From the NCBI RefSeq assembly GCF_028769735.1, contig NC_088171.1, positions 68,589,216 through 68,653,215 of the forward strand: DNA of 64,000 nt, given 5' to 3'. Shown here piece by piece: positions 36,450 to 48,952 of this stretch. Position 1 is the stretch's first letter, and every line of letters starts with the position of its first letter. Below the pieces are notes generated by a model. The model was not told the DNA's origin, ran no database searches, and saw nothing but the letters and a program-made list of their open reading frames with translations. The position numbers and the translations under genes were made by a program. This stretch comes from Zonotrichia leucophrys gambelii (Eukaryota > Chordata > Aves > Passeriformes > Passerellidae).

Positions 36450-36570
36450 TCCTTATTGCTCTGGGACTTGTTTCCCCATCAGTAAGACAGAGAAAATAAT
36501 TTTCTCACATGGCTATTATAAAGAAAAATACATAAACAACATTGCAGAGCTCAGAAGCCATACAGACACC
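36450..36570 (+). mobile_element. MIR-like SINE relic
   Basis: The plus strand reads GACTTGTTTCCCCATCAGTA, AGACAGAGAAAATAAT, CTCACATGGCTATTATAA and CATTGCAGAGCTCAGAA. This follows the MIR order CCTCAGTTTCCTCATCTGTA, AAATGGGGATAATAAT, CTCATAGGGTTGTTGTGA and AAAGCGCTTAGAA. It covers the 3' half of the SINE. This is the best of the MIR-like matches in the window. Confidence 0.55.
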
Positions 36571-39500
36571 AACCAAGAAGCATGTGACTCCATCTGTGCA
36601 GGGACTGTATTACTGACAAGGGAAGAGAAGGTGCTGTTGGTCCTGCTAGTAATGCAGCTTTATGCAGAATGCAAATCCCCATTCACAGGGCAGTAATACT
36701 CTTCTCTGGGATCTGAGCAATAGGTGGAATCTTCCTGTTCTGGTGTCACTAACAGGCTGCCTCTGACATATTTTCCATCCCCAATGGCTATATAAATTCT
36801 CACCAACAACTGCATACAAACATTTGATCTTGGATTTTCATTTTTCCAAAATAACATCCAACTTACTCCCAGTAAGCACTATGGATAAACTCCATAGTGT
36901 TTTTTCCCTGAACTGTGGGAGTTATTTATAGTGATAAATGAGAGGATTTTTGAGAATACCGTCTCTATAGAAACTAGTGGTGGACTAGACCAAAGAGGTT
37001 TCTTAGAGGAAATTCCCTGCTCTTCTGTCTTTGTAGATGGTGCCAGAGAGAGCTTGAGCTCCTTGTTGGCTGGGAGGGCTGGATGCATTTGGCATATTTG
37101 GTATTATTAACTTCTCTTCCATGAGTCAAAATGTAAACATTTGCAGTTGACTGTATTTACTTACATAAAAAGTAATTTTCTCAATTGTATTTCAGCGGGC
37201 TCCATTTGTTCACATTACCTACATTCCAAAAATACAAGGGGAGTTCCAGCACACACACAAAATTGCACTAAGATGGCACTAAGGTTGCTGACTCTCATGC
37301 CTAAATAACACAAAACCTAAAAGTACAGGAAATCCTGAGTTGAGGCTCTTTTACAAACTTTAGACATAATTTCCTTTTTCATACATAATACTTCCTTCAG
37401 TGCTGGTGGAATCAATTTGTGGCTGCCTGTTCTGGCATTGGGACAATGATGTGGCAGCAGAATACAGCAAATCTGTGCAGACCCATTTCATTTCCACTTA
37501 TATGTGTGGTATTACTATAAGACCAAAGCTTTTAAAAGCAAGTAGGGATTTTGAGTACTTAAAGATGAGATGTCTGAAGTGCTTTCATTTCTGGAGACTG
37601 CTGCCAGAAGAAAAACTGTAAATCATTTTAAAAAATTGGAAAATCCTACATGGGGTAGGAATCCTGATAAGAGATGCAGTCTCAGGTATTGCCAGTCATG
37701 GTCAAATTGCTTGCTGTATAGAGATTTTAACAACTTTCCAATGCCTATATAATTCACTTTTCTCAGGGCACCTCATGAAATCCGTCTTACAATAAACATC
37801 AGTCTTTCCCTGAAGGGAACTCCTGCTGTGAAAGATAATAGTAAATTGCATTAGCATGTTTCCTGTAGCCAAAAGGGTATGCACTACGGGTGCAACCATT
37901 AAAAGCCCCTCACCTACTGAGGTGCTATCAGTTTGGGAGGCAGGTTCCATGCTTTGAGACCTTGCCAATGAATTGAGCTTGCTGCTGGGAAAGGAAGCAA
38001 TAAATGTTTAGATGCTGATAGCAACATTCCTCACTATTTTAGAACAGGAAGTTAATGAGCAACTTGTAGCTAGAAGAGCAAGGAGTGTCCCAGTAGTCAT
38101 TCTGGATTTGGTTACTGCTTGGAGCTTGTCCAGTATAGCAAGGACAGTGATGCAACATGTAAGAACCACCATCTTGTGTTTTTTCACTCTCACCTGCCAA
38201 ATCTCCCCCACCCCACCAAAACCCCTGCTTTGGCACTGCTCTGGCACCAAAAAACCTGACAGCAGAGCTATAAAAGACACCCATTTCTTTGGCATCTTGA
38301 GATGTTTTAAAACATATTTAACTGTATCTTCTAGTCTCAAATAGCACTAAGTTTTCAAGGCTTTCCTTAACAATAAAACCTCATTTATAGAATGGCAAAA
38401 CCAAACCTGATTAACTAGATAACTATAAAAATTATACATACACTGAAAGCATTCTGTTCACATAGACTGGCAACTTCCTTGATGAGATGAGTGGTCCATA
38501 ATGAAGTTATTTCCATTTCATATTTCACCTAAGATGATGCAGCACTGCAGCTGAAGAGTGGAACAAGTGGCATACCCCAGTCAGTCAGTGGCATGTACTC
38601 ACTCTGGTTCCTTCATATCATACCTAACAAAAACACAGCTGTAAGGTAAGTCAGTTCAACTGGCTAATCCAGTGGAAAGCTAACTCTGAATAAAAAAAAG
38701 GAATAGCTTCTCAGTGGGTCAGAACCCTGCATCAGGTCCCTCTGAGGCTGCACGGCTTAGATCTGGTAACAATGACTGAGGGAGACAAGGGCAAAGCAGG
38801 GCCATGTTTTCCACGATCTGCCATCAGTAGAATCCCCTACCTATAGCATGAAAACTCATCCTCAGACTAACTAGAGAGGATTGTGCAGTTTGGTGTAGGA
38901 ATGGCTGGCATTCTCCTCTCTGTACACAAGTGTGAGCAGTGGACCACAAGGCAAACAGAACAGAGTGCCACCATGCCCTTACCTGTCATGCTGAAAGCAG
39001 GCTGTGGCAGACTGCTGAGAAGAGCTGGTCTCAGGCTGGCAGGCCTTAATTAAGTCAGCAGCAGGAAACATCTACAACAAGGCCTAAACACCTGAGGGAT
39101 TTAAAAATAGGCACTGTCACTTCACATTGTCTCAAGAAGCATATTTAAAATTAGGATGGAATTTAGAAAAACAGTGTCAGGAGCCATCCTATCCCGTCCT
39201 GTTTAGGAGCTGAGCAGATGTGCTGAAATTCCTGTCATGTGCAGTTTTATTCATCATAGATCTTTTCAGCAGTTTGGCTTATATGTGAAGAAGAAACCTG
39301 TACTGATGTCCACACTTGAAAAAAAATGAGGAAGACATTTCAACTATGTCATCACAGGTTGGCTACTTGTCCTAGTCATTAGAGGCCACACTGAGAAATA
39401 CCTCGTGTCATTCTTTTTCCTTACTTTGCACATCTACATTCAATGAAATGGATTGTGCTCCACAAGACACTAACTTCTTCCTTTTGACAGGAAGGGGAAC

Positions 39501-41317
39501 TTAGGATGATTAGCTCAGGTGCAGGTGTCAGTTCCTGACAGCAGAAGTTAAGTGAGATCCATCTCATGTGAGGAGCTGTCACATTCTGTCCAGCTGTAGA
39601 TGATGACATAACATGGTACTATGATCCAAATATTCAGGAGTTAATTGTACTGTGACTCAGAATTACTTGGTTATGCTACTTCTGTCACCCTATTTCCTTA
39701 GAGGCTTTCCCTACCTAGTTAACCTCATATCAATCTCAATGTGTCAAAGCAAAGCTACAGGAAATTTATTTCTCCCTTAACTCAGCACTGTAAAGGAAGA
39801 GATAGACTATATTTTCTGGATTTCAGTAACAAAATTTTGGCAATAAAGGACCTTAGCAATTAATTTCAGTAACCTTTCTCAACTTGCTTTGTTCAATTAA
39901 GTTCTCAAAGGTTGAGGAAGCTGAATGGCTACTGTTTTCCTAGGCATCTTGGTGAATCTCATCATTAGGGAATCGTTACCCTAATATTTATATGGAATGC
40001 TCTCTCATATAGTTTAAATCTGCACATTCCTGTTACAGTTTCCTTTACAGCAGTAAAAGAATCTTCCCCTTTCTTGGTACTTAGGTACTCCAAAGATTTT
40101 ATGCCACAACTGTACCTTGCTGGGTACTTGGTGATTTAGGGGTATCTGTGTGGATCTCTTTGCAAGATAAGCCAGTATGCCACAAAAGTACTACTTGGAA
40201 AAATCCTCCCTAAAAAAAATTGACTTAAAAGAAATCACTTTTTAATTTGCAATCATACATGCTTTGACCTATGCAGAACTTATCAGTAACTCCTGGAGCT
40301 TTTACCATTAGACTGGGTTTAGAATCCTTTCTTCATACCAGCTATTGGTAAAGGAGAACAGCTCAGGTGCTGCTTCAGATTTGCCCTGTGCTGAGCCTTC
40401 AACATTCTTCTTCAGTTTTCAAGTGTATACAAGATGCACTCTCTCTTAATTTTTTTTAAAGCAGTATGAAAAAATTCAGAAGTCAAACTCAACTGATAAG
40501 TCAATGGAAACAAAAAAAGGGCTCAAGTACATAAGAGACTTGCTTCATCTTGACAAGCAGAAGCTGTGCATCAGCTGAGCACTCAATATCCAGACTCTTA
40601 GACCATAATAAATGCAATGGAAAAAGCAGTGGCATGGGGCTCTGAGGTCTTGACAACTGACAGTATATTTGATATTTGTCTTAAAATCTCTGCCACTGGT
40701 TTAAATTCAGTATCTTGTTTAGATAACATGTAAGTGAAGTGAATTGACTTTATAGTTACAGAAAAATACTTGAATATATTGCAAAATAACTCTAAAGCTC
40801 AGAAACGGGAAGAAAAATCTCCACTTTCTCCCCAGCTGTCTTTCAGTCTCACAAATTTTGCATCACTTTCCTGATTTTGGGAGACCCAGTTTGAGATCTC
40901 TGAATGGCTGGAGTTATCCATATGGCAGTAAGTAAGGCTATTTTATCATAAAGAAAAAAATGTCCTTTTTAATGAAAACAACACTTTCAAAGTAGCTTAA
41001 TTTCACCTTTTTACAACAGCTCTGGTATGAAACTTGACACTGCAATGACAGCAAACCCATGAGTTTTTCCCTGATGACTATAAAAAGAACGGCTTCTCCA
41101 AATTTTAATGGACATTTAAAATAGACAGGACTGAATGCACACATGTCTAGCGAGGTTGTCCAACATTTCCCATTATGAGACTCTGTTTCTAGTTATTTGT
41201 AACTTTGCCAAAGTTTAATTATTTGCACTGAAATTTTTCCACACTGAGCATCTGCACAAGGCTGCATTTGACAAACAACTCTGTCATTTTTGAGATAAAG
41301 ACTAAGGGAAGATATAG

Positions 41318-41341
41318 TTTTTTTTTTTTTTTTATTTTTTT
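41318..41341. repeat. Poly-T tract
   Basis: A run of 16 T, one A, then 7 T. No target-site duplication or retrocopy is evident next to it. Confidence 0.9.
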
Positions 41342-41707
41342 GTTAAAAACACAGCAGCATTCTGGGGAACATTTTTGGGGCTACTACCACTTGTAGAGTG
41401 GCTTAAAATTGGGTGAAGGTTTGCCTTTGTGTCAAAGATGTACTTCTCTCCATCTCTTAATAGAATTTATTAAGTTTGGCTAAGTCCTAATCCTTTGGGG
41501 AAAAAGAGGAAAGAAAAAAGGCAGTTCACACATGCTCAGTACAAAAGTCTCAGGTGTCAGCACTTGCATTTCTCAAAGATTCTGTAATTATATAACATGT
41601 TCCAGACTGAGGCTGAGCAGGATTTTCCTTGCAGCTACAGCTCTATGTCATACTGGGCTGCAGTCCAAATCGGAGCGCAGAAGCTCTGTTTCTTCCACCT
41701 ACTCCAA

Positions 41708-41745
41708 ACAGGAAGTGAGAAGGAGGAAGCTGCACTATTTAAAAG
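41708..41745 (+). promoter_or_regulatory. Promoter-like patch (ETS motif plus TATA variant)
   Basis: ACAGGAAGTG (41708-41717) is a good ETS/PU.1-type site. About 20 bp downstream is TATTTAAAA (41736-41744), an acceptable TATA variant. The surrounding 41650-41800 is richer in G+C than its neighbours, and the sequence just downstream is purine-rich. No coding exon or downstream splice signal was identified, so this is a weak call that could be chance. Confidence 0.2.
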
Positions 41746-42315
41746 CAGAGCTCGCAAAAAGCTGATCTGCCTGGAGATGAGGAGCAGACAGGAACTGGAC
41801 ACCAGAACACTGAGACAGAGTGAAAAAGGAGGGAACTGAGACATTTATGTGATAGAGACAGTAAACTGCGCTTGGAAATGAAGAAGAGAGTCAGAGCCAG
41901 CAAGAATGAAAAATGTTAAGAGAAAAAAAGTTGCTAAAACATTGGAAGCTGTGAGAATGACTGAAGGAACCATTGGATGAAAGAGTGGTGCTGGGCAATC
42001 TACAGAGAAATTTATGATTGAGAAGGAAAGTGGTCAGGAGAGACAGAATAGATTAGAAGTTAGAAAGGAAAGAGTGGAAGGAACCAAATGTGCAGAGAAA
42101 TAGAAATGGAGATGGAATGAGGACTGTGGTTAATGAGAAAAGAAGACTGAGGCAGTGACTGGTAAAGGCAGAAATGGTTATGCTTTGAAGGAATAAATTC
42201 AAGCATGTGTGTCCTGTGGATTAGTATTCAGTCTGGACCTTGTATTGGAGCCCTAGAACCTTGACTTCAGCAATGCTGTCATTGTTCAAAATTAGGTTAG
42301 AAACTGTCCATTCAA

Positions 42316-42334
42316 TTTTTTTTTTTTTTTTTTT
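42316..42334. repeat. Poly-T tract (T19)
   Basis: An uninterrupted run of 19 T. Confidence 0.92.
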
Positions 42335-44009
42335 GGCACCCATATAGTACAGAAAATATTCCTAGTTATTCTGTTTAAATGTCAGGAGATTATGCAAGGC
42401 ATCTACATTTTCCTAACCCATTGATAAAATCTGCACATTTAGGCATGACAGCTGGAAAATGTGGGAGAATTTTTTCCTAGCATGAAACAAAGAAAAAAAG
42501 AAATGTACCTACATATGGAAATGCAACAACATTTTTAAGACACCAAAGCAAGGATTTATAATTTAGGAAATGGAACAACTAAAGCTGTACAGTCATGGAG
42601 ACTCTATGTTTGCTCTTTTGTGTTTAGGCGGACACAATTGCACAATGACTTATCTGTTTAATTTATTTTACCATGGTACTACACACCTTCTTCCTCAAAA
42701 TCCCTGTGTAGTTCTTTGCAAGCCATCTCCACCAAAAGCTTTTTATAGGTGACGCCTCTTTTTCTGGGTGCCTCACTCACCTGGCTTACAATGATCTGGC
42801 TTACAGAAGTGTCATGCAACTTGGTAAATTACAATTTAAATAAATACACTGCTATGTTATGGCTCAAGATTGTGCACCTTGAACAGAACACCCAAAACTA
42901 CAGAACAGTTTTAACCTCACCTCTGCAGAAATCAGGAGTAGCAATATCACTTTAAGTTCTAGAAATGTACGATAATATTTACATACTCAAATTTGTGAGG
43001 CACTCAGTACAGTGACAAGAACTACTGGAAATATCAGGAGGCAATTAATCATTCTGTTGTTATATGAGATTTTAATACTATAAGGCAAAGAGTCTCATAC
43101 TGAACAAGTACAAGAAATAAAAAAAAAAGCCCAGATATTTTCTTAAAAATACCTGCCACCCCTGCGTGCTGACTGATGCTCGGATCTTGAAGACAAAAGC
43201 CCTATATGAGTATGTGACTAAAGGGAGATGAGTAAAGTTTGCATACAACCTGACTTCTGGCATTTTCTACATTTTGATTACTTGACTTTGAAGTTTTAAT
43301 ATAATTCTGAAAGTCTGTAATTCAATAAGTCTTATACAAACATACATATCCTTAGGAATCCTCCATATTATAATTGCCAGTATCACCAAACCCCCAAGAT
43401 GGCATTGTTAGTTTTGTTTTACAAAACTGTTTGAAAACAAACATACTTTTTTTTTCTGAAATGCTGTATGCAGTTGAAATGCTTCAAAACCTTTCTCTAC
43501 TCTCCTTTCTGTTTTCACCTCTATCCTTCATTTTTCACAAGTGCCTTCTTCAAAAACTGCAGGACTAGCTCTGGCTCAAACAGCTGCAGAAACAGCTTGG
43601 CTTCAGACATTTACCACAGCAGATTTGCTTAATCAAACAACCATCAGAGCAGCTTTGTTCCAAGTAGTTGCCAAAAGCCTGTCATGCTACAACTTCAAAA
43701 AGCTGCTCCAGCAGCTTTGCTGCTCACCAGAGATGCTCATCATGCATGGAGGTGACATCATACATTTCTAAGTAGGAAATCCAGTGATATTAATGTTTTC
43801 AGTATATTGATACAGTTTTACCTGTCTAATTAGGGTATTTTTAGTAATGAATGCATTACTTTAGAGTCCATAGCCACTTTATCTAGTTTATGTCTTTCAC
43901 AATAGAGGTGTTACTTTGTCCTAGATACTTTCTGTGGTTGGCCTCTGTCCAAACATGAGTTATTTCAGAGTTTGAAGAAAACTCTTCCAGCAACTTTAAA
44001 CACAAACCC

Positions 44010-44525
44010 ATCAGAATCAAAGACTAGGAAGCCTGCTGTATGGTCATTGCATTCAAGTCCTCACCAACACCTGCCAGATTTTTGTGTTTTCAATTGATTT
44101 TTTTTTGTTTCACCTGAATTAAAGCCTTAAGTGAAAGAGACTCTATGACTTCCTGAGGCAAACCTACTCCAGAGGGTCAGCACCCCTACCTTCACAAGTT
44201 TATCTTGTCTCCATGGACTCATAGAACAATGAACATTTCTCTCTAAAACACTTGTCTCTAGAAATTTTCTCTCCTTTAGAGACACAGCAAGAGTTCTTTG
44301 ATTCTAGGTTCACCGAATATGTTGATTTTTTGGTTTGCAGCTTTTGTCACTGCTGTCCTCACTTGTCCTGAGTGGTTGACTCCTTTCTTGAAGAGCAATG
44401 GCCAGAGCTGGACACTTTAGTCCATCTGAGACCTTAACAGCTGTGAGAAGAGTGGAGGGATCACCCTCTGTGATTTGTAGGCTGTGGTCTTCTTAAAAGG
44501 ACTCTGCACATAGAGCTAGAGAGGA
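44010..44525 (-). mobile_element. CR1 LINE, old diverged 3' copy
   Basis: The plus strand shows the reverse complement of the CR1 tail at about 44145-44215: AGAGACTCTATGACTTCCTG, then CAAACCTACTCCAGAGG, then CCCCTACCTTCACAAGTTTA. The ORF2-encoding part follows at about 44395-44460: CAGAGCTGGACACTTTAG and TGAGACCTTAACAGCTGTGA. The block between is degraded. It is more diverged than the copy at 45425. The low-coordinate border is uncertain because the octamer end is lost. Confidence 0.7.
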
Positions 44526-44920
44526 TAAGTACTGTATCCTAAATGTCACAGGGCCCTAAATCTCACTTGGGAATACTCTGTAAGTATGCAGGATTATGTT
44601 GTCAGCTATATGACTGAATTTTGAATATACAAGGAGTTCTGGTAAGTAGAAATATTTGTAGCTTTAAAAAAATGTACACAACAATTTCTCTTAGTGGCAT
44701 AACTATTTGAGAAATGAAGCACTGATCTGTTCCTGTGAACCTACTCATTTTGGAAGTTTAGAAATTGCAGCTAAACCATAGCAGCTAAATCTTCAGGTTT
44801 AATTCAAAGAGATCTGTGTTAACTTTGCTAAAATACTCATTATTTCTCAATTTTCTGTCATGCTTTTTGCAAATACATTAGATGCCTTAGCTTTCATGAC
44901 AGGTATCTTGTTTGGGCATA

Positions 44921-45019
44921 TCTGTCATGCTGGGCATTTTCTGTCATGCTGCTTTCCTCTAGACAGACTTTGTTGGGTATTAGCTTTTTGTACTCTTTGT
45001 TGGGCGTTAGCTGTTTGTG
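44921..45019. repeat. Two local tandem duplications
   Basis: TCTGTCATGCTG occurs at 44921-44932 and 44940-44951. A 25-bp segment at 44968-44992 (CTTTGTTGGGTATTAGC start) is repeated at 44995-45019 with 21 of 25 matches, period 27. Confidence 0.75.
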
Positions 45020-45424
45020 AAGCTGTATGCTTTGAGAAGAGGATAGAATAGGTTACATTATTACTGTTTAGTTGTTATACCCTTTGGGAGATGCAATTTT
45101 CTAAGATTGGAAAATTATCCCTTGAAAGCTGTGAAGCTTGTTCTAATGGCCATCCAACTAGAACAAGTCATCGAATCTCTTTTGGTAGTAACACTTCTTG
45201 AGTGTAAAATACCAACCCAAAATGGATAACACTTCTGCTCACTTCAAACTTTCCTTCTGCTCACCTTTGCCTTTCATTATTCCTCCTTCCCTCCATTATT
45301 TAAATGACAGTCTTGGCAGAAAACTCTCTTCAAGCTTCTATTTTTCACTTAATGTATGGATGACCACATTTCTATGTGTTTTGTGTTCCACTTGGCAACT
45401 TAAATCACTTTGGAATAAGATATG

Positions 45425-45885
45425 ATAGAACCATGGAATCATCAAAGTTGGAAGAGACTCTCAAAGTCATCCAATCCAGCTGAGAACCCAGCACTGCCAC
45501 TGTGACCCCCAAAGAAACTCACCCAGCTCCACATCCAGACACCTCTTAAACACCTCCAGGATGGTCACTCCACCACCTCCTGAGCAACACAGGGTGATCA
45601 CCCTGACAGTGAAAAATTGTTTTCTAATATCTAATCTGAATCTCCCCTGCCTCAGCTTAAGGCAATTTCCTGTGGTGCTCTCACTGCAGGCACAGCAGAA
45701 AAGACTGGTCCCCACTGCATTAGAACCTCCTTTCAGGCAGCTGTAGAGAGCGATGAGATTCCCCCTTGAGCCTCCTCTTCTCCAGGCTAAACACCCCCAG
45801 CTCCCTCAGCAGCTCCTCAGAGAACACTTTTTCTAGACCCTTCATGACCCTTGCTGCTCCTCTCTGGACAATGTAAGGTACTGGT
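45425..45885 (-). mobile_element. CR1 LINE, well-preserved 3' copy
   Basis: The plus strand begins near the CR1 terminus (GAACCATGGAATCATCAAAG, then GTTGGAAGAGACTC). It then shows CCAGACACCTCTTAAACACC and CACCACCTCCTGAGCAACAC. It ends in CTCCTCTTCTCCAGGCTAAA and CCCTTGCTGCTCCTCTCTGG, the reverse complement of the segments for SLEKRRLRG and upstream. Translated on the minus strand it contains LRQGRFRLDIRKQFFTVRV and LEVFKRCLDVELGEF, the ORF2 C-terminus. The part between them is shifted to another frame where the family has HWNRLPREVV. It is one of the least diverged CR1 copies here, 5'-truncated to about 460 bp. Confidence 0.93.
45467..45715 (-). pseudogene. CR1 ORF2 C-terminal open frame (frameshifted)
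   Basis: An 82-codon frame inside the CR1 at 45425-45885. It contains LRQGRFRLDIRKQFFTVRV, then a Gly-rich stretch (GGGG) where the family has HWNRLPREVVESP, then LEVFKRCLDVELGEF. The Met is not a true start. It encodes only the C-terminal end of the reverse transcriptase protein, with no catalytic residues. Confidence 0.85.
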
Positions 45886-46224
45886 ACAGTATTATTATAG
45901 TTAAGTGCTGCATTTTAGAACTGAAATACAAGTTTATTCCTCACTTGTTGCTGAGTATTTGTAGCATTACAAAATTGTAGCATGAGATTTTTGCTGGTCT
46001 CTAATTACTGTGCTCTTGTACAAGTAGTAGAAGAATAAATAGTAAGATTTAAGTAAGATCGTACAAAGAATCATATGGATGGTGGAAAACATTAAAACTA
46101 CATCTTATTATAATTTAATACTACTGTAGTGATCAGGATCCTGTTGTGCAAGAATTGTGCAAACACACAGTTAAAGGCCAACCTTCTTCTGAAAAATAAC
46201 AGCATAGCTGGATACAGTCTTTTT

Positions 46225-46385
46225 CCTTCTTTCTATCATTATTTCCATTTTAACAGAGGAAGAAGTCACAGCATGAAAGCGAGTTACTTGCAGATCAGAG
46301 AAATGTGCAAGAGACAGATTTTGAATCCTGAAGCACTGAGTCAAGACCAGCTCTTTAACTGCAATTCACCTGCACAATGCACAGC
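46225..46385 (-). mobile_element. MIR-like SINE relic
   Basis: The plus strand reads CCATTTTAACAGAGGAAGAA, TCACAGCATGAAAGCGAG, TTACTTGCAGATCAGAG, AGACAGATTTTGAATCCTGA and CCAGCTCTTTAACTGCA. These follow the order of reverse-complement MIR: CCATTTTACAGATGAGGAAA, GCACAGAGAGGTTAAG, TGACTTGCCCAAGGTCA, GGGATTCGAACCC and ATGCTCTTTCCACTACA. The spacing fits over nearly the whole core, including the B-box region. Confidence 0.55.
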
Positions 46386-48866
46386 AACAGCAAAACAAGA
46401 TTTAAAAAACTCAGACCTTCCATTTTTATAATTTTATAACTTCCCTTTCAAATACCATCCCTAAACTAACATGAAGAGTAAAGAGCAAAGACAGAGTAAG
46501 AGTATAATAGAATATATTCCAATTTTACTGAAGTCCTAGCAGTCTACCCTGGCCTGGGAAAAGCCTCATCTCAGAACAATGAGTTATAAAACCAAGCTTT
46601 AGACCAATAGATAAATTAGTCTTTCTATGGTATTACATCTGCAGGAATCACCATGACTGTGTGTGTCTGGTAAACTTCATATCAGCTGTGCTGATTAATT
46701 TGAACAGAAATAAATCAAATGGAGTTTAACTGAGAAATAATTATGAAAATTGGATTGCATGGCAACAGACTGGGATCTGAAACTTGATAAAGCATATTGA
46801 AGTACAGATACTACAGAGCAGTCAGTGGCTAGGATTCTGCTCAATCTGCAGCTCATAGTTCATGGCCTCTAGCCCATGTTGTTAGCCAAAGTCAGTGTTT
46901 TGATCTTCTGCAGTTTTTCCACACCAATTGATTCCCAGAAGTTGTACTCCTTGCCAAAATACCACATCTGTGGAGTTCAGCCAGTTATGAAAGGATTGTG
47001 TCAAGTTGACATCTGAGAATACTGAAAAATGGTGGTTATCTTCTGGGTAAAGTGCCTTCTTTTGACAAGCTGCCTTTTTCCTGTCTTTTGGTCCCTGAGA
47101 ATTTGAAAATTACTGTTAGGTAAGAAAAGTACACTCACGTAATGATGTTTTTAGGTTTGTTCCTGAGAAAAACTCAAGACTGATGCCTTTTCCCACAGCA
47201 TGCTTCTTCCCTTTAAGGAGATAGTGTCTGATTACAAAATCCCAGCAATGTGTTTCTCCCAAAGGAACAGGTAATCTAGAGATTTATCCTTTTCTCTGAG
47301 TCCACTCACGTTGGCTCCAGCCCTCTGAGCTAGCCACCACCTGTTGTGGTTGGAAAGGACCAGCAGCAGGGTCTCTGACGGGCATGCTAATTGCACAGCA
47401 GAGCCACACTCGTTTAGAGCAACTGAGGATGTCTGCAAGCTGCATGCAGGTCTCAAAGGGCCATCAGCCAAGGACTGCAGGGGACCTGTAAGCGGTGGAC
47501 AGAGGGGGAAAATGATGGGAATGTGCCTGCCTTACAAGCAAACACCTCACAGCAAAATTACTCAGAGGTGAATTTTCAGGCACTAAGGGACAGAAGCAAG
47601 AAAATCAATGTAAGTTAATGGCCTAAAGGTTCTGTTCCCTCTCAGTTTTATTTTTCGCATTTAACACTGGCCACTTCGAATGCATATGATGCTATTATAT
47701 CCTCTACGGTTTTTTTAAGGTGTGTGGATGCTATGAGCTAAATCCCTGGGGAACAGTCAGGGATCTGATCTAAGTGTCATATACTAGCCCTGAGTTAGAT
47801 GCCTTCAATACCCAAGGACCCAGAGAATTCTGAGCAGAAAGACAGCAAGGTCAACAAAAAATAGTAAGTGTATGGAGACCAATGTCTCTGAAGGATTTAA
47901 ATACTTAAACCCGATCTACAGCAAGAAACTTCCTTCTCTTTGTATTTACTAACTACCTTGAATCATGGTTGGGCTCGCACTTTTCAAGGTGGGGCCTAGG
48001 CAAGATCTCAGTTTTATCCAATAGCTCAGTGGTTAGTTTGAGGACAGATAAAGAGCCATAATTCCTCTTGTTGAAGCTGCTTTACTTCACTGAGAATAAT
48101 TAAATATTCATTAGGCAAAAGAGAGAGCAATACTTTATTGCCTAACATTTGAGACACTCAGCTACAAGAAAGAGGCCTCAGTGCCTGTGTCAATGAAATT
48201 TTAAGTATCCCATATTAAGTAATCATGAGGGTAGGGACTGGGATTCAGTCCTCTCTCTACTTAGGTGGGAGAGCTAACCATTGAGCAGTATTATAACATT
48301 AGGTTTTATATTCCTTTGGTTTTTTGCTTGCACTTTCTCTGTTTTAGCAAATATTTTGCTACACTATGCACATTGGAAAAGTACAGTAAGAATGGATGTT
48401 GACTGCTCTTGCTCTGGAAAGCAGACTATGCCTAAAGTTAAAAGGATCTTGGAAAATGTGAAATACCTGTTAAAAAGATAGAAGCATGAACAAAAGAGAT
48501 AGTGTCTTCCATGTCTCAGTTCACCTCTTCAGCTGATAAGTAAAGAGACAGGAAGAGTAATGGCAGATCCCTGGCCATGTTTTCTTTTTTAGCCCATCCA
48601 ATATGTCTGTACTCAGAGTGTTTTCTGGATTGGATTTTGAACGCAAGCTAAGGGATAGAGTATCTTCCTCAAGAAATACAATGCTCAGACATCAACCCTC
48701 CCAGTTTCATTAATTTAGCCTCTTAGCAAATATCATCTATTAAAACCCATGGACTGAGAGATTTTATATGCCTCCAGGCAAAGAGGCATCCAAGTGAGGA
48801 CTTTGAGTGCCTATATTTGGGGTTCGGACACCTAAATATTCCTGAGGATCCAGAATCCACTATATA

Positions 48867-48952
48867 CACTAGATTTGATTATAAATATCTAGTGCATACA
48901 CTTTTGCTTGCTTGACTTCAGTATATTTTCTTTGCTTGACTTTAATATATTT
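48867..48952. repeat. Inverted repeat followed by tandem pair
   Basis: CACTAGAT (48867-48874) is mirrored by ATCTAGTG (48887-48894), with a 12-base loop. Just downstream GCTTGACTTCAGTATATTT (48910-48928) is repeated at 48934-48952 with 17 of 19 matches. Confidence 0.7.

Larger units (their letters stand above)
36571..44009. other. Long repeat-poor stretch, no gene seen
   Basis: About 7.4 kb without CR1. Frames of 110 codons lie on both strands over the same bases at about 38.01-38.34 kb, which argues against either being real. Poly-T tracts occur at 41318-41341 and 42316-42334. A short promoter-like patch lies at 41708-41745. Confidence 0.4.

Noticed and set aside
38008..38344. 110-codon frames on both strands
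   Set aside because: They cover the same bases, and neither resembles a known protein; most likely chance.
48220..48290. MIR-like phrase (GGGATTCAGTCC, then GAGCTAACCATTGAGC)
   Set aside because: Only the B-box-like end fits; the rest of the SINE is not recognisable.
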